Below, one piece after another: positions 35,705 through 48,200 of a DNA stretch of 64,000 nucleotides. The notes below the pieces were generated by a model. It had not been told where the DNA came from, made no database searches, and was given only the letters and a program-made list of their open reading frames with translations. The first letter of the stretch is position 1. Every line of letters begins with the position of its first letter. The stretch covers positions 307,283 through 371,282 of the forward strand of contig NAJO01000043.1 of the NCBI GenBank assembly GCA_002077065.1, given 5' to 3'. This stretch comes from Cryoendolithus antarcticus (Eukaryota > Ascomycota > Dothideomycetes > Cladosporiales > Cladosporiaceae). Both the position numbers and the translations under genes were made by a program.

Positions 35705-36664
35705 TCATGTGTCCTGCTCCTTGATATCCTCGCTCCGGCACACGTCTCGGTTCGGCAACACACGATCTGCTTGCTCCTCGCGCATGGTCTCGACATCACT
35801 GCCTACAATGCCGAGCTGCGCTTCCCGATGCCGCAGGAACCACTGTATCCGATCATCTCGGCCCTTGGACTGCACCTCCTGCTTCACCTTTCGCAATTCC
35901 TTCGCAGCCCGATCATGCACCATGTCCCGCTGCTCGATGTAGTACTGCCCGGCATCTTGCGCGCGGTTGTAATTCGCACCGCTGCCCATGAGCGCAAGTA
36001 CTGCGATAAGCACAACGAAGTACGAGTTCCCCATGTACAGTGGTGCTTGCTGCGCTTGCCGTACGCCGGCTGCAGAGTAATCGTGGCTTTCTCTCCACTT
36101 CTCCCAGTCCTCCCAGGTTGCGTTGTTCCAGACGGGGTCAGATGGACTGCTCCAGCTGTGACTGAATGGTCCCGGCTGCCCGCGAGGATGTGCGTGCCAT
36201 TCGTTGCGTTGGCCCAAGTCTGCCTTTCCGTCCCAGCCTGTGCCGAAGCGGTCGTAGGCGGTCCGCTTCACTGGATCGGAGAGGATGATGTTGGCGGCTA
36301 CGACAAGTCTGTAGCGCTCCACGCGAAGATCATGGCTGTGGCCTGTGCTGACCCGGTCCGGATGGTACATCTTGACAAGCTCATAGAAGCGTGCCTTGCT
36401 GTAGACTTCGTTCTGCCTGATCGAGAAGATCTGATAGGGCGTAGGGCTCGTGCGGCCATTGAGTGGCTCCGGCCAGGTGTGCTGCGGATGGCTCTCGTGG
36501 TTGACATGGTCGTCTGTCAAGGTTGCATAATTTGCTGGCCTGTGTTGTGGACTCTGCTGCTGTCGTGTGCTCCGTCGAGGCCACGGTGATGACGTGCATG
36601 ACGGCGCCGTCCACTGTGTTGGATGAAGAGTCGCTGCAAGGAGGGGACACTTCCGGATCAACAT
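35705..36664 (-). CDS. J-domain (DnaJ-like) membrane-anchored co-chaperone
   Basis: Hsp70 co-chaperone. A single exon encodes 319 residues. The N-terminus is basic and rich in Ser, Thr, Gln and Arg with almost no acidic residues, consistent with a mitochondrial targeting sequence. The J domain spans about residues 75-143, with the essential HPD at 101-103 ('KMYHPDRVSTGHSHD') and 'NIILSDPVKRTAYDRFG'. One membrane helix follows ('SYFVVLIAVLALMGSG', near residues 213-228), then a charged coiled-coil-like tail. No Cys-rich or Gly/Phe region, so it is a class III J protein. Stop is TGA. Confidence 0.85.
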   Translation of the reverse strand: MLIRKCPLLAATLHPTQWTAPSCTSSPWPRRSTRQQQSPQHRPANYATLTDDHVNHESHPQHTWPEPLNGRTSPTPYQIFSIRQNEVYSKARFYELVKMYHPDRVSTGHSHDLRVERYRLVVAANIILSDPVKRTAYDRFGTGWDGKADLGQRNEWHAHPRGQPGPFSHSWSSPSDPVWNNATWEDWEKWRESHDYSAAGVRQAQQAPLYMGNSYFVVLIAVLALMGSGANYNRAQDAGQYYIEQRDMVHDRAAKELRKVKQEVQSKGRDDRIQWFLRHREAQLGIVGSDVETMREEQADRVLPNRDVCRSEDIKEQDT

Positions 36665-36971
36665 GGTCTCCTGTGGCAGCGGCTGGACATGATGTTCAGA
36701 TGCTTGGAAAATGCTTGGAAAACGACAGTGCTTGCTAATCCATCACGCTCAATCGCACTCATACTCAACCTAGATTGCCGAGATCGCCGCGCTAGGGCAA
36801 TCGAAGCCCCGCAAAATGAGTTCTTGCGCACGTGCATTCGTGTCTTGCCCGCGAAGCCATAACTTCTGGGAACGCGTCCTCCAGTTTGATCACCTTTCTA
36901 TCGCGTCCCAGTCCGGCAATGTCGCTCAATCGCAGCTCGCACACATGAGCCGCGTTAATCTATGAGCCGCA

Positions 36972-38206
36972 ATGCCAAACGCGTCGCAATGGAAGCGAGA
37001 TTTCGGGCTTGTCTTTAGCGAGCAGATCGTGCGTCAAAGGCGCAGTGATCGCAAGGCCATCGAGTTCGCGACTGCGCGAAAGCCACCACGCTATATTCCT
37101 CTCACGAGAGGCACGCAGACCCTCCGCGAGATAGCTCAGCGATGTCTGCTGCACAACTTGCACCTGCTAGATGATGCGTCGCTCAGCGGTGTATCTGAAG
37201 ACACCCTAGCATCTGTTTGGACGGTCATAGTCAACTCGTAGGTCGCATCGGCACTCCAACCACTGGATGATTCGCTGATCGTAGGTAAGAAAGCTTGACA
37301 GTCTTCACGTGTGGAGGAAGTTCGTTGCTTCATGCGCTGGTAGGACTCTGCTACAGAAGACATGGACTGTAGACCAGGACCACTACCGACAACATGCCTT
37401 TGCCAGCATCGTTCAACCTCTCACAATCTTGCCTGCTCTGTGGACTACGCATCTGACCGTGGCGACCTCCCTTCTTTCCAACAGTGAGGTAGTAAGCATC
37501 TCGAGTGTTAGCGGACTGCAGTCACTTTGTCTTGATGGCGAGGTCGTATCCATCGGTGCGACATACCGATCGTTGACAGACAGCACGTTCCTATCATGGC
37601 AGGCTCTTGCTATCGAAGGCAAGGCATTTACGCGATTGCGAAACATCTTAATGCGTGGCTATCCTGAGTTGTGCCACAGGACTCTGCACTGTCTCGCCGA
37701 CTTCCCTGCTCTGAGTTCGGTTTCCACGTATCGATGCGGTGCCAGCGAGTGGCCACGACTTCGATGCCCCTTGTGGCAACAGCAATCTGGGTCAGCATGT
37801 TGCAGTGCTGCGTTGTCTGATGAGATGACTGACTCGAAACAGTTCCGAGGCATTCCCTGTCTGCACCAAAGCAGCAGTCGACGCCGGTCTCAGGGCAGAC
37901 AGGTCTCAGTTGCGCACTACCTGGCCACAACTGACTGACGAGTGGTCAAGTCACTTTCGTGAGCACAGCCCTAGCAACCAACCGACACTTGATGCGAGGC
38001 TAGGACATCCACCTGAGCATCTTCCGGAGCGAGATCAGCAAGTGGAGCTGGAACGCATCGCATCATTTACGCGGTCAAGCGACTGTGGTACATCATGCGA
38101 CCTCGACGGGGCTGCGGGCCAGGGCTCCGAGCGACAGCCAGTCAAGAAGCGTCGACTTCTAGACGGTCGAAGTCATGCTTCGAGTGGCATGTTTGACAGC
38201 ATGTGA
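36972..38206 (+). CDS. conserved fungal protein, three exons, function unknown
   Basis: A gene that is easy to miss because it is split into three frames. Exons 36972-37237, 37290-37790 and 37843-38206 sum to 1,131 bases (376 residues) with no internal stop. Intron 1 (52 bp) has GTAGGT and GGTAAG ends and joins 'VWTVIVNS' to 'KLDSLHVWRKF'. Intron 2 (52 bp, GTCAGC donor, CTGAC branch, AACAG acceptor) is less certain. The N-terminal third has 'TLREIAQRCLLHNLHLLDDA' and 'VSEDTLASVWTVIV'; the middle has leucine-rich segments ('LQSLCLDGEVVSIGATYRSL', 'LRNILMRGYPELCHRTLHCL', 'LADFPALSSVSTY') like an F-box/LRR-type helical repeat; the C-terminus is basic 'QPVKKRRLLDG'. An in-frame TGA at 36963 fixes the start. 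I recall similar unnamed ascomycete proteins; I cannot name a function. Confidence 0.65.
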
Positions 38207-38564
38207 GCATCGGTGACCACGGGAGGAAGGCAGCGAGAGGGTAAGCCTAGTGTACACGTGCTCGCGTCCAGCTGCAGCTCGATATGGCACGAGCAAACGC
38301 TTGAGCAAGACAGGCCCGTTAAACATGAAGCATAAAACTCGCAGGTAAGTCATGAGCCATGTGTGGCAGTGAGTACAGCTTGTATTGACTTTCTAGGTTC
38401 TAATAGATGCCTTCAGCACTTGACAGGCCTTTGATCAAAGCCTGACGTCCATATCGCGTTTCCTCCCAAGAGACAGAATTGACTGTCCTTGCTGCTCATG
38501 ATGATGCTCTAGTGTTCCAATGTATCCGATGCTATGCTCAATGGTATATTGCAAACAGCAGCAT

Positions 38565-39416
38565 TTACATGCAGGCGGCGCCATCGATGCCGATGACCTT
38601 GCCGTTGATCCACTCACCGTCCTGGGACGCGAGGAAACCGACAACGCGGGCAATGTCGATAGGCTGGCCGACACGGTTCAATGGCGACCAAGTCTTAGCG
38701 TACTGCGAAGCTTGTTAGCATCGTGTCACGAGACGTAGAGAGTCAGGAAAACATACCTCGTCAACCTGGTCATCGGAGAGCTTGTCACCACCCGGAATGT
38801 ACTCGCGGCAGACAGCGTGGTACATGTCCGTCTTGATGCCCCCGGGAGCGACACAGTTGACAGTGATCTTCTTGTCACCAGCATCGATAGCCATGCAGCG
38901 CACGAACGTCTCGATCGCGCCCTTGGAGCCAGAGTAGACAGCGTGCTTGGGCACACCCTTGGCCTGACCAGTGATGGATCCCATGAGGATGATGCGGCCA
39001 CCAACGGACAAGTGTTTGTACGCCTCGCGGGCGACGAAGAACTGTCCACGGGTGTTGATGCGGAACACGCGGTCGAACTCCTCCTCAGTCACATCCTTGA
39101 AGTGGCCGAAAGACACAACGCCGGAGTTTGAGCTGACGATGTCGAGCTGACCGAAGTGTGCTACGGCGTCCTCCATCAGCTTCTTGGTCTGAGCGGTGTC
39201 GCCGACATCTGCCTTGAGGGCGATGGCCTCGACGCCGTGCTCTTTCTTGATCTGCTCGACGATCTTGTTGGCGGCTTCGCTGGAGTTGGCGTAGTTTACG
39301 ACGACCTTGGCACCACGACGAGCGAGCTCGAGGGCCATCGCTGCACCGATACCACGGCCGGAGCCGGTGACGAGGGCGACTTTGCCATCAAGGCGGGATG
39401 TGTCGACGGAAGGCAT
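38565..39416 (-). CDS. 1,3,8-trihydroxynaphthalene reductase (DHN-melanin)
   Basis: NADPH-dependent short-chain dehydrogenase that reduces tetra-/trihydroxynaphthalene in DHN-melanin synthesis; the enzyme class is the target of tricyclazole. Exons 39416-38757 and 38702-38565, with a 54-bp intron (GTATGT ... CGCAG), encode 265 residues. Motifs: nucleotide-binding TGSGRGIG, '[11 protein letters not shown]' in the substrate pocket region, catalytic Ser in '[19 protein letters not shown]' and Y-x3-K in 'VYSGSKGA', then '[12 protein letters not shown]'. The C-terminus '[16 protein letters not shown]' is the family end; termination there by TAA shows that TAA is a true stop in this genome. The name brn1/thr1 depends on species. 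It sits beside cmr1 and the PKS, as in other Dothideomycetes. Confidence 0.95.
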
Positions 39417-40481
39417 GGTTGTGGTTGGTTTTGGTGGGGTAGTAAATTCAGTTGTTGGTAAGAAGAGAAAGAAGAGTAAGGTAGGATAGTTTTGTTGCTA
39501 GACGTTGAATTTACTCCTCTCCAAGCAAGAGCGGTGAGAGCAGACACGGGCTATATACCAACCTACATAGACTTCCCACACTCTGCATCACCACCCGGTG
39601 CACCCCCGTCCTCGCCCTTTGCAGCAGAGCGCGAGCACCGAGCTGCCATGTGCGTTAAGGCACCCCGTTCACAAGCCAATGCTTCACAGGGCGTCATGGA
39701 ATCTGCGCTCGGACGAATGAGAGAAGAGCGGTATGTGTTCTCGCTGCATGCAGGAACGGCATTTTCACCGAAGCGATCTAGAGTCTATCGCTTCTACTGC
39801 GTGGTAGACGCTCGAGGTACCTTGAGCGGCTCCGCTTGGGCCGCTGCATTGAATACTCTCCGAGATGATGGCGGCATGGCACAAAACCCACTACTGCTCC
39901 ACAGCAGAAGCAGCTTCTGATTCTACGAGACGATCTAGCGGACTTCAGCCCCTCGGCGCAGTCGGGGCGCGAGGGTGAGATTCCTATCGCGTATCATCGT
40001 CCCACCAACAATCGATAGTCCACTACTATTTTTCTGGACTTTCAGCTGCAGAGACAGGCGGACTTGGCGCAGGTACAGAGAAGGCAGTGCCGGATTGCGA
40101 TCTGTGCTCAGCGCATCTCGGTGCTGAGCCGGACTTGTGTGGGGAACCTGCTGTGCTGTTTTTGGTGCGTGAGGAATATGAGCGCGAGGCCGAGACCGTG
40201 TGTTGATGAAGAATTGTTATGTACTTGATCACGATCGTTCGCACATCACACAAGGCCGTGTGTTCCAACGGGCGGATGGTGCAGATACGACTCGACAGGT
40301 TGAGTAGATTCACGCAGATACCTGAAGCGTCGCACCTATTTACATCTCAATTCACACCAACGATGCCAGCGTCGCGGACTTGTTCTTACTGTCGTTTACC
40401 GGAAACCACCCATCAGCATCTCCGAGCATCGGATACTGCCATGAGAATGAACGCTGCTGAATGACTTCGACGCCATGACCC
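39417..40481. other. intergenic, 5' of the reductase
   Basis: Promoter side of the reductase gene. The open frame 39492-39920 has no domain. A decayed coding stretch begins near 40482. Nothing else supported. Confidence 0.4.
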
Positions 40482-41191
40482 GCTGCCGGTGAATCGTTTC
40501 CGGATCTGCCAACGCCGATAGAAGTTGACTCTGAGGAAGACCGCAACGTCCAAATCGGCGGCCCGAATAGACTAGAGATTGCCATTGACATATTCCCGTA
40601 GCAGCAGACTGCGTTGGAGTACCAGAGCAGTGTCTCGATACGCAGATAACGCGGACACTCCTGCGTGGACACGAGGTGCCGGACCTCCATCAGGCGACGC
40701 CACCCTTGATGCTCATTCGAGAGGACATTCGCTTTCGACTTGATGTTGTTCGCCCTCCGACTGCGAGGCCCTCGTCGTGTCAGGTCGGGACTCCGAAGAC
40801 TTGAACAGTTGACAGACTATGCAGCACTCTGTGCCATCACAATCGCGCAACTGCTCTCAGTGGACTTTCAAGCTGCGTCGTATCGAGCTGGTCGCACCAT
40901 CCATGTTGGGAGTGCTGTAGGTACTCGGCAGGAATCATCTGTCTCTTTATCCATGACGATGTTGATAAATCTACGGCGCACACCAGTGCAAGGCCGTGAC
41001 TGCCTTTTGAGCAGGTGTTCGGCTCCGCTCCTGCTGGCGACGCACTCTACAAAACTTTGTAGACGTCGATATGACATGGGAATGCTCCCTTGTTGCAGAG
41101 GTCCCTGCTGTCTCTGAAAGCTAACGAAAATTGCATGCACGAGCGTTTGTCTGAAGCAGACATCAATCGCCTTGCAAGATCGCCATCTTGA
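40482..41191 (+). pseudogene. decayed gene fragment, unknown family
   Basis: Protein-like blocks occur in order on the plus strand but in different frames and with stops. From 40482: 'PDLPTPIEVDSEEDRNVQIG' and 'GPNRLEIAIDIFP', then TAG at 40599 followed by QQTALEYQSS; after a frame change near 40630, 'RYADNADTPAWTRGAGPPSG'; further on 'HDDVDKSTAHTSARP', TGA, 'LPFEQVFGSAPAGDALYKTL', TAG; and last 'LLSLKANENCMHERLSEADI' up to TGA at 41189. The mixture of frameshifts and all kinds of stop suggests ordinary decay. Missed introns could explain part of it. No family recognised. Confidence 0.4.
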
Positions 41192-42150
41192 TCTTTAAGT
41201 TGACGAGAGCTGGTGGATGAATAGTGGACACCGCGGGATCCATGTGTGAGTACCAATGGTGGCGTCGTCCCGCAACTGCGATGCATCCCAGAGCAACACA
41301 CGAGGACAATGTCCATCCACATCTCAAGCAGAGAGGATACAACAGCAGCGGGTAGTCTCTCGAATTGAGCGAAGGTTCATTACATTTACTCGGTTGCGTA
41401 CCTTCCGAACCTCACAATCACATCTCCATTTGTTTTTCCTGCGCGCCTTGAGCGGTCTGTGAGGGATCTAGCCGTGGACGAAATCGCTGTCCGGCTAGAT
41501 CTTACTCTACTGCACCTTCGCCACCGAGATCGCACTTCGCAAATCCAGCACAGACCTGGATATCGTATTCAGGCTCCCCATCGACGTTTCCGGCACACTG
41601 GAAGATTGGCCACTACTCGCGAATGCCTGTATAAGATCACTGGCGGCCCTAGTTGTCGCTACCGCACGTGGAGAAGAAGGTAGATCGACTGAGTTGCATT
41701 ACATTGATTGCTCGTTGCTATTGCGCTCTATATTCATTACCATATCGTGTTCCTGCCCTTGGTCATTATTCAGGCTTCATTCCCTCCCACTATCATCTGT
41801 ACAGTTCGAGGCCGTCAAGATTAGTGGTGCTCATCCCGACCAACTATCCTCCACTGACCCAGGTGTATTCCGCTCAATCGCAAGAGACCGAAGAACGCCG
41901 AAAACAAGCACGCCGCAACCAAATTCTTATTGCAAAGCAGAGGCAAGACCTCGAACTTCGAAGACCGTAGCTACTGCCCTCCCCACAGTAGCTACTATGC
42001 ATCCCATGTTTTAGCCCGTAAAGGCGGGGTGGAGTGAAGTCTGAGTGGCCAGCTTCAAATCAGCAACGGATCGACGCTCCGTGCTCACCCTCCAGCGGCA
42101 CATATGGCACGAGACCCAACGATACTTCACATGCCATATGCTATCGACTC
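41192..42150. other. intergenic, 3' of CMR1
   Basis: No supported gene; holds the 3' region of the melanin regulator, which reads towards it. Confidence 0.4.
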
Positions 42151-45100
42151 TCAGCAGCCTCTGGATAGTCTATCAAGTTTCGTTCGGATCCCATCCGAGA
42201 GTCGCGACGATGCGCCTTCGTCGATGACTTCGACGCAGTGTTGCAGAATAGGGAACGAACGATCGATACCAAGTTGAGAGCCGTCGCGCTTAGTGACGCA
42301 TGGCAAGCCTTCGCGTTTCGTGAGATAGCGGACGATGAGAGGGTGATCCGCTGGCAAGGCATCGATGGCGAATGACGGGCCTGGGACTGGGAAGAGGCCA
42401 TTTGCTGATGGCGGAGGCTGTGCGCCGTTGTGGGCCAGGCTGTCAGTCCAGAGCGTCAGCGCCGCACGGTAGATGGCGGCTGACCACCACGGAGGCCTGA
42501 TGCCTCGGGGCATTGTACGGATCAGTCTGAGTACTTGGCCACAGTGGAAGACAGCCTCTTCGACGTCGGAGATGCAACGCTTGTGCAACCACATCAGCTG
42601 CTGGTAAGTGCCATCGCTGTTCTCGCGACGTGCCAGACGCTCGATCTCGGGGAAATTGGTGACGGCGTTCAAGCTGATGAGGTGAAACATTACCAGATTG
42701 GTCTGCATCATGACGCACATCGGGTTTGCCTTCAGATACCGCTCAGCTAGATCGAACCATCGCTGGAGCAATGATTGGATCTCTTCGAGGCGGCCGCGAG
42801 TTGACAGTGCAGTGATGGCGCGAGTACTTGCGCTCCGCGACGACAGAGAGTCCGAGAAGCAGCTGAGCAGCTGACTGTACTGACAGACGAGCGACTGCAG
42901 TGGATGCAGCAAGAGTCTCATCTGTAGAGGTGTCATCTCGATGCCCAAGGTTATCATCTCATCATCGAGGAAGTGTCGGAACAAGTCTTTCAACGACAAT
43001 GGTCGCGCGCCTGAGCCGACCGACGAGTATCCGCCGGAGAACTCGTGGACTTGTTCGAATATACTGGACCACTCTGCCGCGCTCTTTGCATTCCAAAGCC
43101 TATCGGCGTCTGGCATGGGTGTGTTGAACTCCGTGACCGAGAACAGAGGCGCAGTGTCGTGGAACAAGGAGATGTCCTGGTCGACCATTGCCCAAGAATA
43201 CACTAACCGACTGCGACTCTCGTTCTGTATCCACTCACTCCAGACATAGTCGACATTGTTGCGTTGCTCAGGCAGAGGTGGTGGGGAGGGTCGAGCATCA
43301 AGGACGCCGGAGTGCCTTAGCATGGCGAAGTACATGCCACGCTGGCCCATGGCGATGTCCATCTGCCATTTGTCGCCGCTCCATGCTGCCTGGACGATGA
43401 ATAGGAGTGCCGAGTGCAGCACGATGGGGTCGCCGGACAGAATGATGTTCTTCTCGATCTGGTCGAATAGAGAGATGCGACATGCCTCAGTGATGCCCCC
43501 GGTAAGCCATCGCGCCTGGGCGTCGGGAATGTTCATGGCGCCTTGGGCGATCATCATCAACACCAGCAGACTGGACGCCCGGTCATTGTAGCAGTGCATC
43601 AACTCGTTGGCGTCCAAGATACCTCTCGACGTGAGCGGATAGTACCGCTCGAAGCAGTTCGAGTAGGATCGGAGGAAGTACTCCAGGACCCGCGCGGGAG
43701 GTAAGAGCACGAAGTTCGACCCACTGTTCGAGTTCGGTGTCAGGTGACCGGTCGATTGGCCAGGGTAGTGCGATGTGCTATCGCGGTGGATGTCGAGCGC
43801 CTTGTGCAGGAAGCTCTGGGTGATGGCCAGCAGCTTATCCCTGGTGCTTTCGTGCAATTGCATGACAGTTAAGTGGTCGCCTCCAGCAAAGTCAGCCTCA
43901 TCCCAATGTGGACTCCAGGTGCTCCAGCCTTCGTGGTTCTTCAGGCTTTGCTCGAGTCGCTCAAGGTTCATGCGGGCTGTCTTCGGACACGCGCTGGACG
44001 GCACGATTGGTGTGCAGCGGAATACTGACCAAGCATCCTGTGCAGCAATGATTGCGCCCATGTCGTTGCATGGCTCCGACCCAAGCGACATATTCCTGCG
44101 TGGGTTGAACATGGCCGCCGAGCTACCGAGCTCGAGATCTGAGAAGGACCGCTCAACTTCTGGCGTCTCAATAGGGGTAACAAGAGGAGCCATGCCAGTT
44201 GCGTCTTCTGCAATGATGGGAAGCATGGCATCGTGGCCGGGATGTACCATGTGTAAAGCATGAGGGTCGAACGCGACATCTGGCTGCATAATGATCTCCG
44301 GCTGGACGACACCCTCGAACCCCATTGGCATCTGCACCTGTGTCCAGTCCAACATGAACCGCGGGCTTGATCCATCGTCGGAGTCGTCCTGGCTCATATG
44401 CGCAAAGTCCTCGAAGCTGCTTGCAGGTGCCTGCTGCACGAAGCCATGAGTTGTAGGAGGTGACATTGATTTCGATCCTGGCGGCGAAGGACCCATGATC
44501 GGCTGGTCAAAGTGCTGAGTTCGTGGTCGCTCTGCCGTAAGAGGCGGCTTGCCTTCCGGTATGCTGGTCATTGTATCTCTCGGGCTCGCGGGCTTGAGCA
44601 CTGGTTGAATCTGATGCGGGCTCCCTTGCGCAGCGAGCGGCAGAGCTTGGCCCGTCTCGCCATTGATCTGCATTGTATGTGGTGGCATCGCGGTCAACCC
44701 CTCGGGAGGGACCACGAGACCCATCCTGTTTGCATTCTTGGATGACCTCCTCGTCGGCCGCAGTGTACACCTCAGGTTCCTTCCTGCACATCTTGAACAG
44801 GGGAACTTCTTATCACACTTGGTCTTTGTCTTCGCGCAGTTGCTGCAGGCAATGGGTGTGCGCCCAGCAGACTTAGGAATCATGCCATTGGCTGCGGGTA
44901 TCTCTTGCTGGTTCTGATCCTTGCCATGGACGGTATAATGCCTTTGTAGCAGATCCCTAGAGTCAACAAAGTCAGTTGAAGCACGTCCCGAGACAGCAGA
45001 CAGGCAGGACCAACCGTCTGGCGAACGACATGTGACAGGTGAAGCACTTGAATGGCTTGACATTGGTGTCTGGAATGGTGTCAGCATCCCAGGTCACGAG

Positions 45101-45209
45101 TGCCTCTGCAACCGGTGAACGCCTGTCGCAGCCACATACGCGTCAAGATGTGTCGCTCAAGATGCTCGTCTCGAGTGAAAGACTGTCCGCAGTAGGTGCA
45201 GAACACCAT
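42151..45209 (-). CDS. cmr1: CMR1-type melanin transcription factor (2 x C2H2 + Zn2Cys6)
   Basis: Pathway-specific activator of DHN-melanin genes. Exons 45209-45140, 45069-45015 and 44956-42151, with introns of 70 bp (45070-45139) and 58 bp (44957-45014), encode 976 residues. The start MVFCTYCGQSFTRDEHLERH is the conserved CMR1 opening; the first join restores 'HILTHTNVKPFKCFTC' and the second 'SFARRDLLQRHYTVHG'. Zinc ligands: finger 1 C4, C7, H20, H24; finger 2 C32, C35, H48, H52; Zn2Cys6 C79, C82, C89, C95, C98, C105 within 'ACSNCAKTKTKCDKKFPC'. A fungal-TF middle-homology region fills much of the C-terminal half ('FERYYPLTSRGILDANELMH'). The combination of two C2H2 fingers with a Zn2Cys6 cluster is specific to this family. 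It is transcribed away from the PKS. Confidence 0.95.
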
Positions 45210-48200
45210 GGCGGCGGTGGTGTTGGGTGTCCAGGATCCTCCTCGTTGGTACAGTCGGTTCTCAGCTTCGAGTCACTACAAGTGCACGACACACGAGTAA
45301 GCCAGCAGCGTGGAGAGCGATAATCCGAATAACAAATGTTATCACCTCTGCACAGTGTCTGTAAGGTAGAGACGACGGTGTCACTGCAAGGCGGGACAAC
45401 GGCGAGCTAGGGATGGCTGGCGATAAGTTAATAATTCGCCGAGTGCTTGAGCTTGCGTCCGGGTATTTGTGTAATCAAATAGAGCAGGAGCATGTAGGAC
45501 ACGCGGTGTGGAGCTTGATAGTTGCTGATAGCTAGCAGGGAACCAGCTGAGAGCGCATACAATCGCGCATTCGAAGCATACCGCACTTGTCCGCACTACT
45601 ATGATACCTTGTTTGGCAAGACGCGAGCGCCTGGCCCTGGCGGCCTACCCTGCCCTCCAGGCTGACCAGGCCATGCCGGCAGGATGTGGCGCATTGGTGA
45701 GGACATAATCCCGAGCGATCCTGTGCGGGATGTCTGACCAGCGACAGTGCGCCACGAGCGTGCCGCAAGCACGGAATCGGGTATGTGGTCTGTGGTGAGG
45801 AGTGTGTCGATAGCCTTTGTGTGGGCGCACTGGTAGTGATCCACAGGGTACCACTTCGGCCACGCCTTCCCTCGCGCGCGCAATCGGGGGTTTTTAGCGG
45901 CTGCCCACCTTGGTGGATCTTGATGCATGCAGCACAGGGCAGATACAGGGCAACCCTGTAATCTCGACATGCCTGTCCATTCGCCAGATCCAGTGCCCAG
46001 TACCAAAGGCACCACACCACTGCTTGCCATACGCAAGCGTTCGTAACGCACGCGGCAACGGTGAGCATGCAGTGGCATGATAATACGAAGGATCTGCAGA
46101 ACCACCACGCCACACTGCGGTTCTGCATCTTGGAATCAGGCTCCGACAGGCATGAGATGGTCAAGCATCACGTCAGGAGCGCCTAATATAGCAATAGTGC
46201 CAAGCTCCACGAACCTCAAACCCCTGTCGTGCCTTGCAGCACTTCTGGTGTGATCGACGGTGTGCCATGCAGCAAATTTCTCGTTTCTCCGTACCCACTA
46301 GTGCCGCATTGGGCCATCTCACACTTGTCGCACCCTCGCTGCATCAATCAGCATTTGACGTAGTGCGATTCTGGGGCCAAGACTGCTGCTGGATGTCAGC
46401 GAGCAGCCGCAAGAAGGTTGTGATCGTTATCTGTTCCCGCTGCCGACCTTTGCACCACCGTTGGAGCGTCCCGCGAGAGTTCAATAGGTACCCAAATGTT
46501 GGAGCCACTGCCGGTCGAACCGGATACAAAGTTGTGAAGTTCTCGAAACCCATGAACCCTGTGGGATCGAGAAGTCCCCGCAAAACGCCCGATCTCAATG
46601 GCAGTAGTGCAAGATACTGTACTGTAGCATCTCCACAGCGGGCTGGGGACTTCTGCAGTAAGCGTGCATGCTACTATTGCTCTCACCGCGGGTGCAGCTT
46701 TCGTCCATGCCTGAGCAACGAACCACGTTTCGCAGTTGTTCGAAGCTTGCGTAGTCGCTGGTCGACAATTTTGTCGGGTATCTGCTGAGTCTGACTTGCG
46801 GCTCACCCCCGAAGTTGCGGCGAAAGATCGAGATATGCCTCGTGGCCGCTAACAACACAATGCTGCTCAATCTATTCGCTGTCGTCACGACTATTGTAAC
46901 AAGGCTCGGTATGCCTCTAGAGGGTGTGGCTTGTTGACTGTACATCTCAACAATTTCTCAAGGGCCAACCTGTCCTGAGTTCCAACTCGTGATGAGCCGC
47001 GTTCGCGGAGCTAGGTCCATATCGCTCGGAGCTTTCTTCCAAGATTGTCGATCTCGCATCGCGGCACACAATAAAGATGAGCTGAATGACGATCACACAA
47101 ATCGCCTTGATGTAAGGCTGCTAGTGGTGCAGGTGCCGCGTTGGCAAAGGGTTGGAAAGCACGAGCCTACCTCTTACCTCGCGTTCGTTGAAGGATCGCA
47201 ACTCAGGTGTTCATGTGCAGATATATCGCACATGGTTCGACGACGCTTACCGATCTCGACTGCTCTGGGCCTGAAGTACCCGTCACACATTGACAGCACA
47301 CATTCACGATCGAGCTCAGGGGATAGCACTGTAGTGCATCAATGTAAAGTGCCATCAAAATCTCCGCGTCATCACAATCTCCACGGCGGCACCTAGTCAT
47401 GAAATGAAGCTGCGTTCGTAAAGCTTCCGCTGCAAATGCCAGATCCACCTCTTGTACCGTCTCTACTTCACCAGGGTTGACAAGCTTCAAGATGGTGACT
47501 GAATAGATGTCGTTGAGAAAAACGGTATCGGCTCATGTCGTTCAGCCCGCGAGGTGTGCGCTCTCTCGATACGGTCACTGCAGAATTGGAAATCATGGTT
47601 TGGCGCGTATCTGTCTATGCCTGGGTAGTGTCCGATTTGTCCCTCAGGCTCCGCAAGCGCGCAGGGAGGTTGACGACATGATCCAAGATACTGCAGTCGT
47701 GGCGTCGATTTCTGTGTGGAACGTGGGTCCAGAGCATTTTCCAATCCCTGTGCGGAGTTTCAATCCGTGTGCAAGTGTCAAGCACGGCTATCTCTTCCGC
47801 GTCGCGACCTGTATAACAATGGCGGTGATTCTCTCCGTGAGAGACGGCTCGGCGAACTGTGCCAGGCTGCGATCAGAGATGAAGCTTCTGTGGCTGATGG
47901 CCGCACAAGATCTGGACCAGCTGTGGCACCTTCCAATCTATTCGATACAAGCCCCGATGATGCGCGGCCGGCTCGGCTGCTGACTTCGTGAAAGACGAAT
48001 GCCCGGGTGGGATTGCAAAGCTTACTGCCTGGCCCCAAGTGCAATCTTATCATCGATGTGTGGAGGATGTCTCCCGCAGGTGCTCAGGAAGGAGTGCGCC
48101 CCTGGACAGCTACCGGCCCAGCGCTGAGGTGAGCCCGTTCGTTCACCGGTGACATTGCTGAAGGCTGAAAGTACTGTATTGATGATTGCCATACGGGGCT

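Noticed and set aside
47203..48000. Possible small genes in the melanin spacer
   Set aside because: Some protein-like runs, but no start-to-stop model with splice sites and no family; mentioned only as possible relics.
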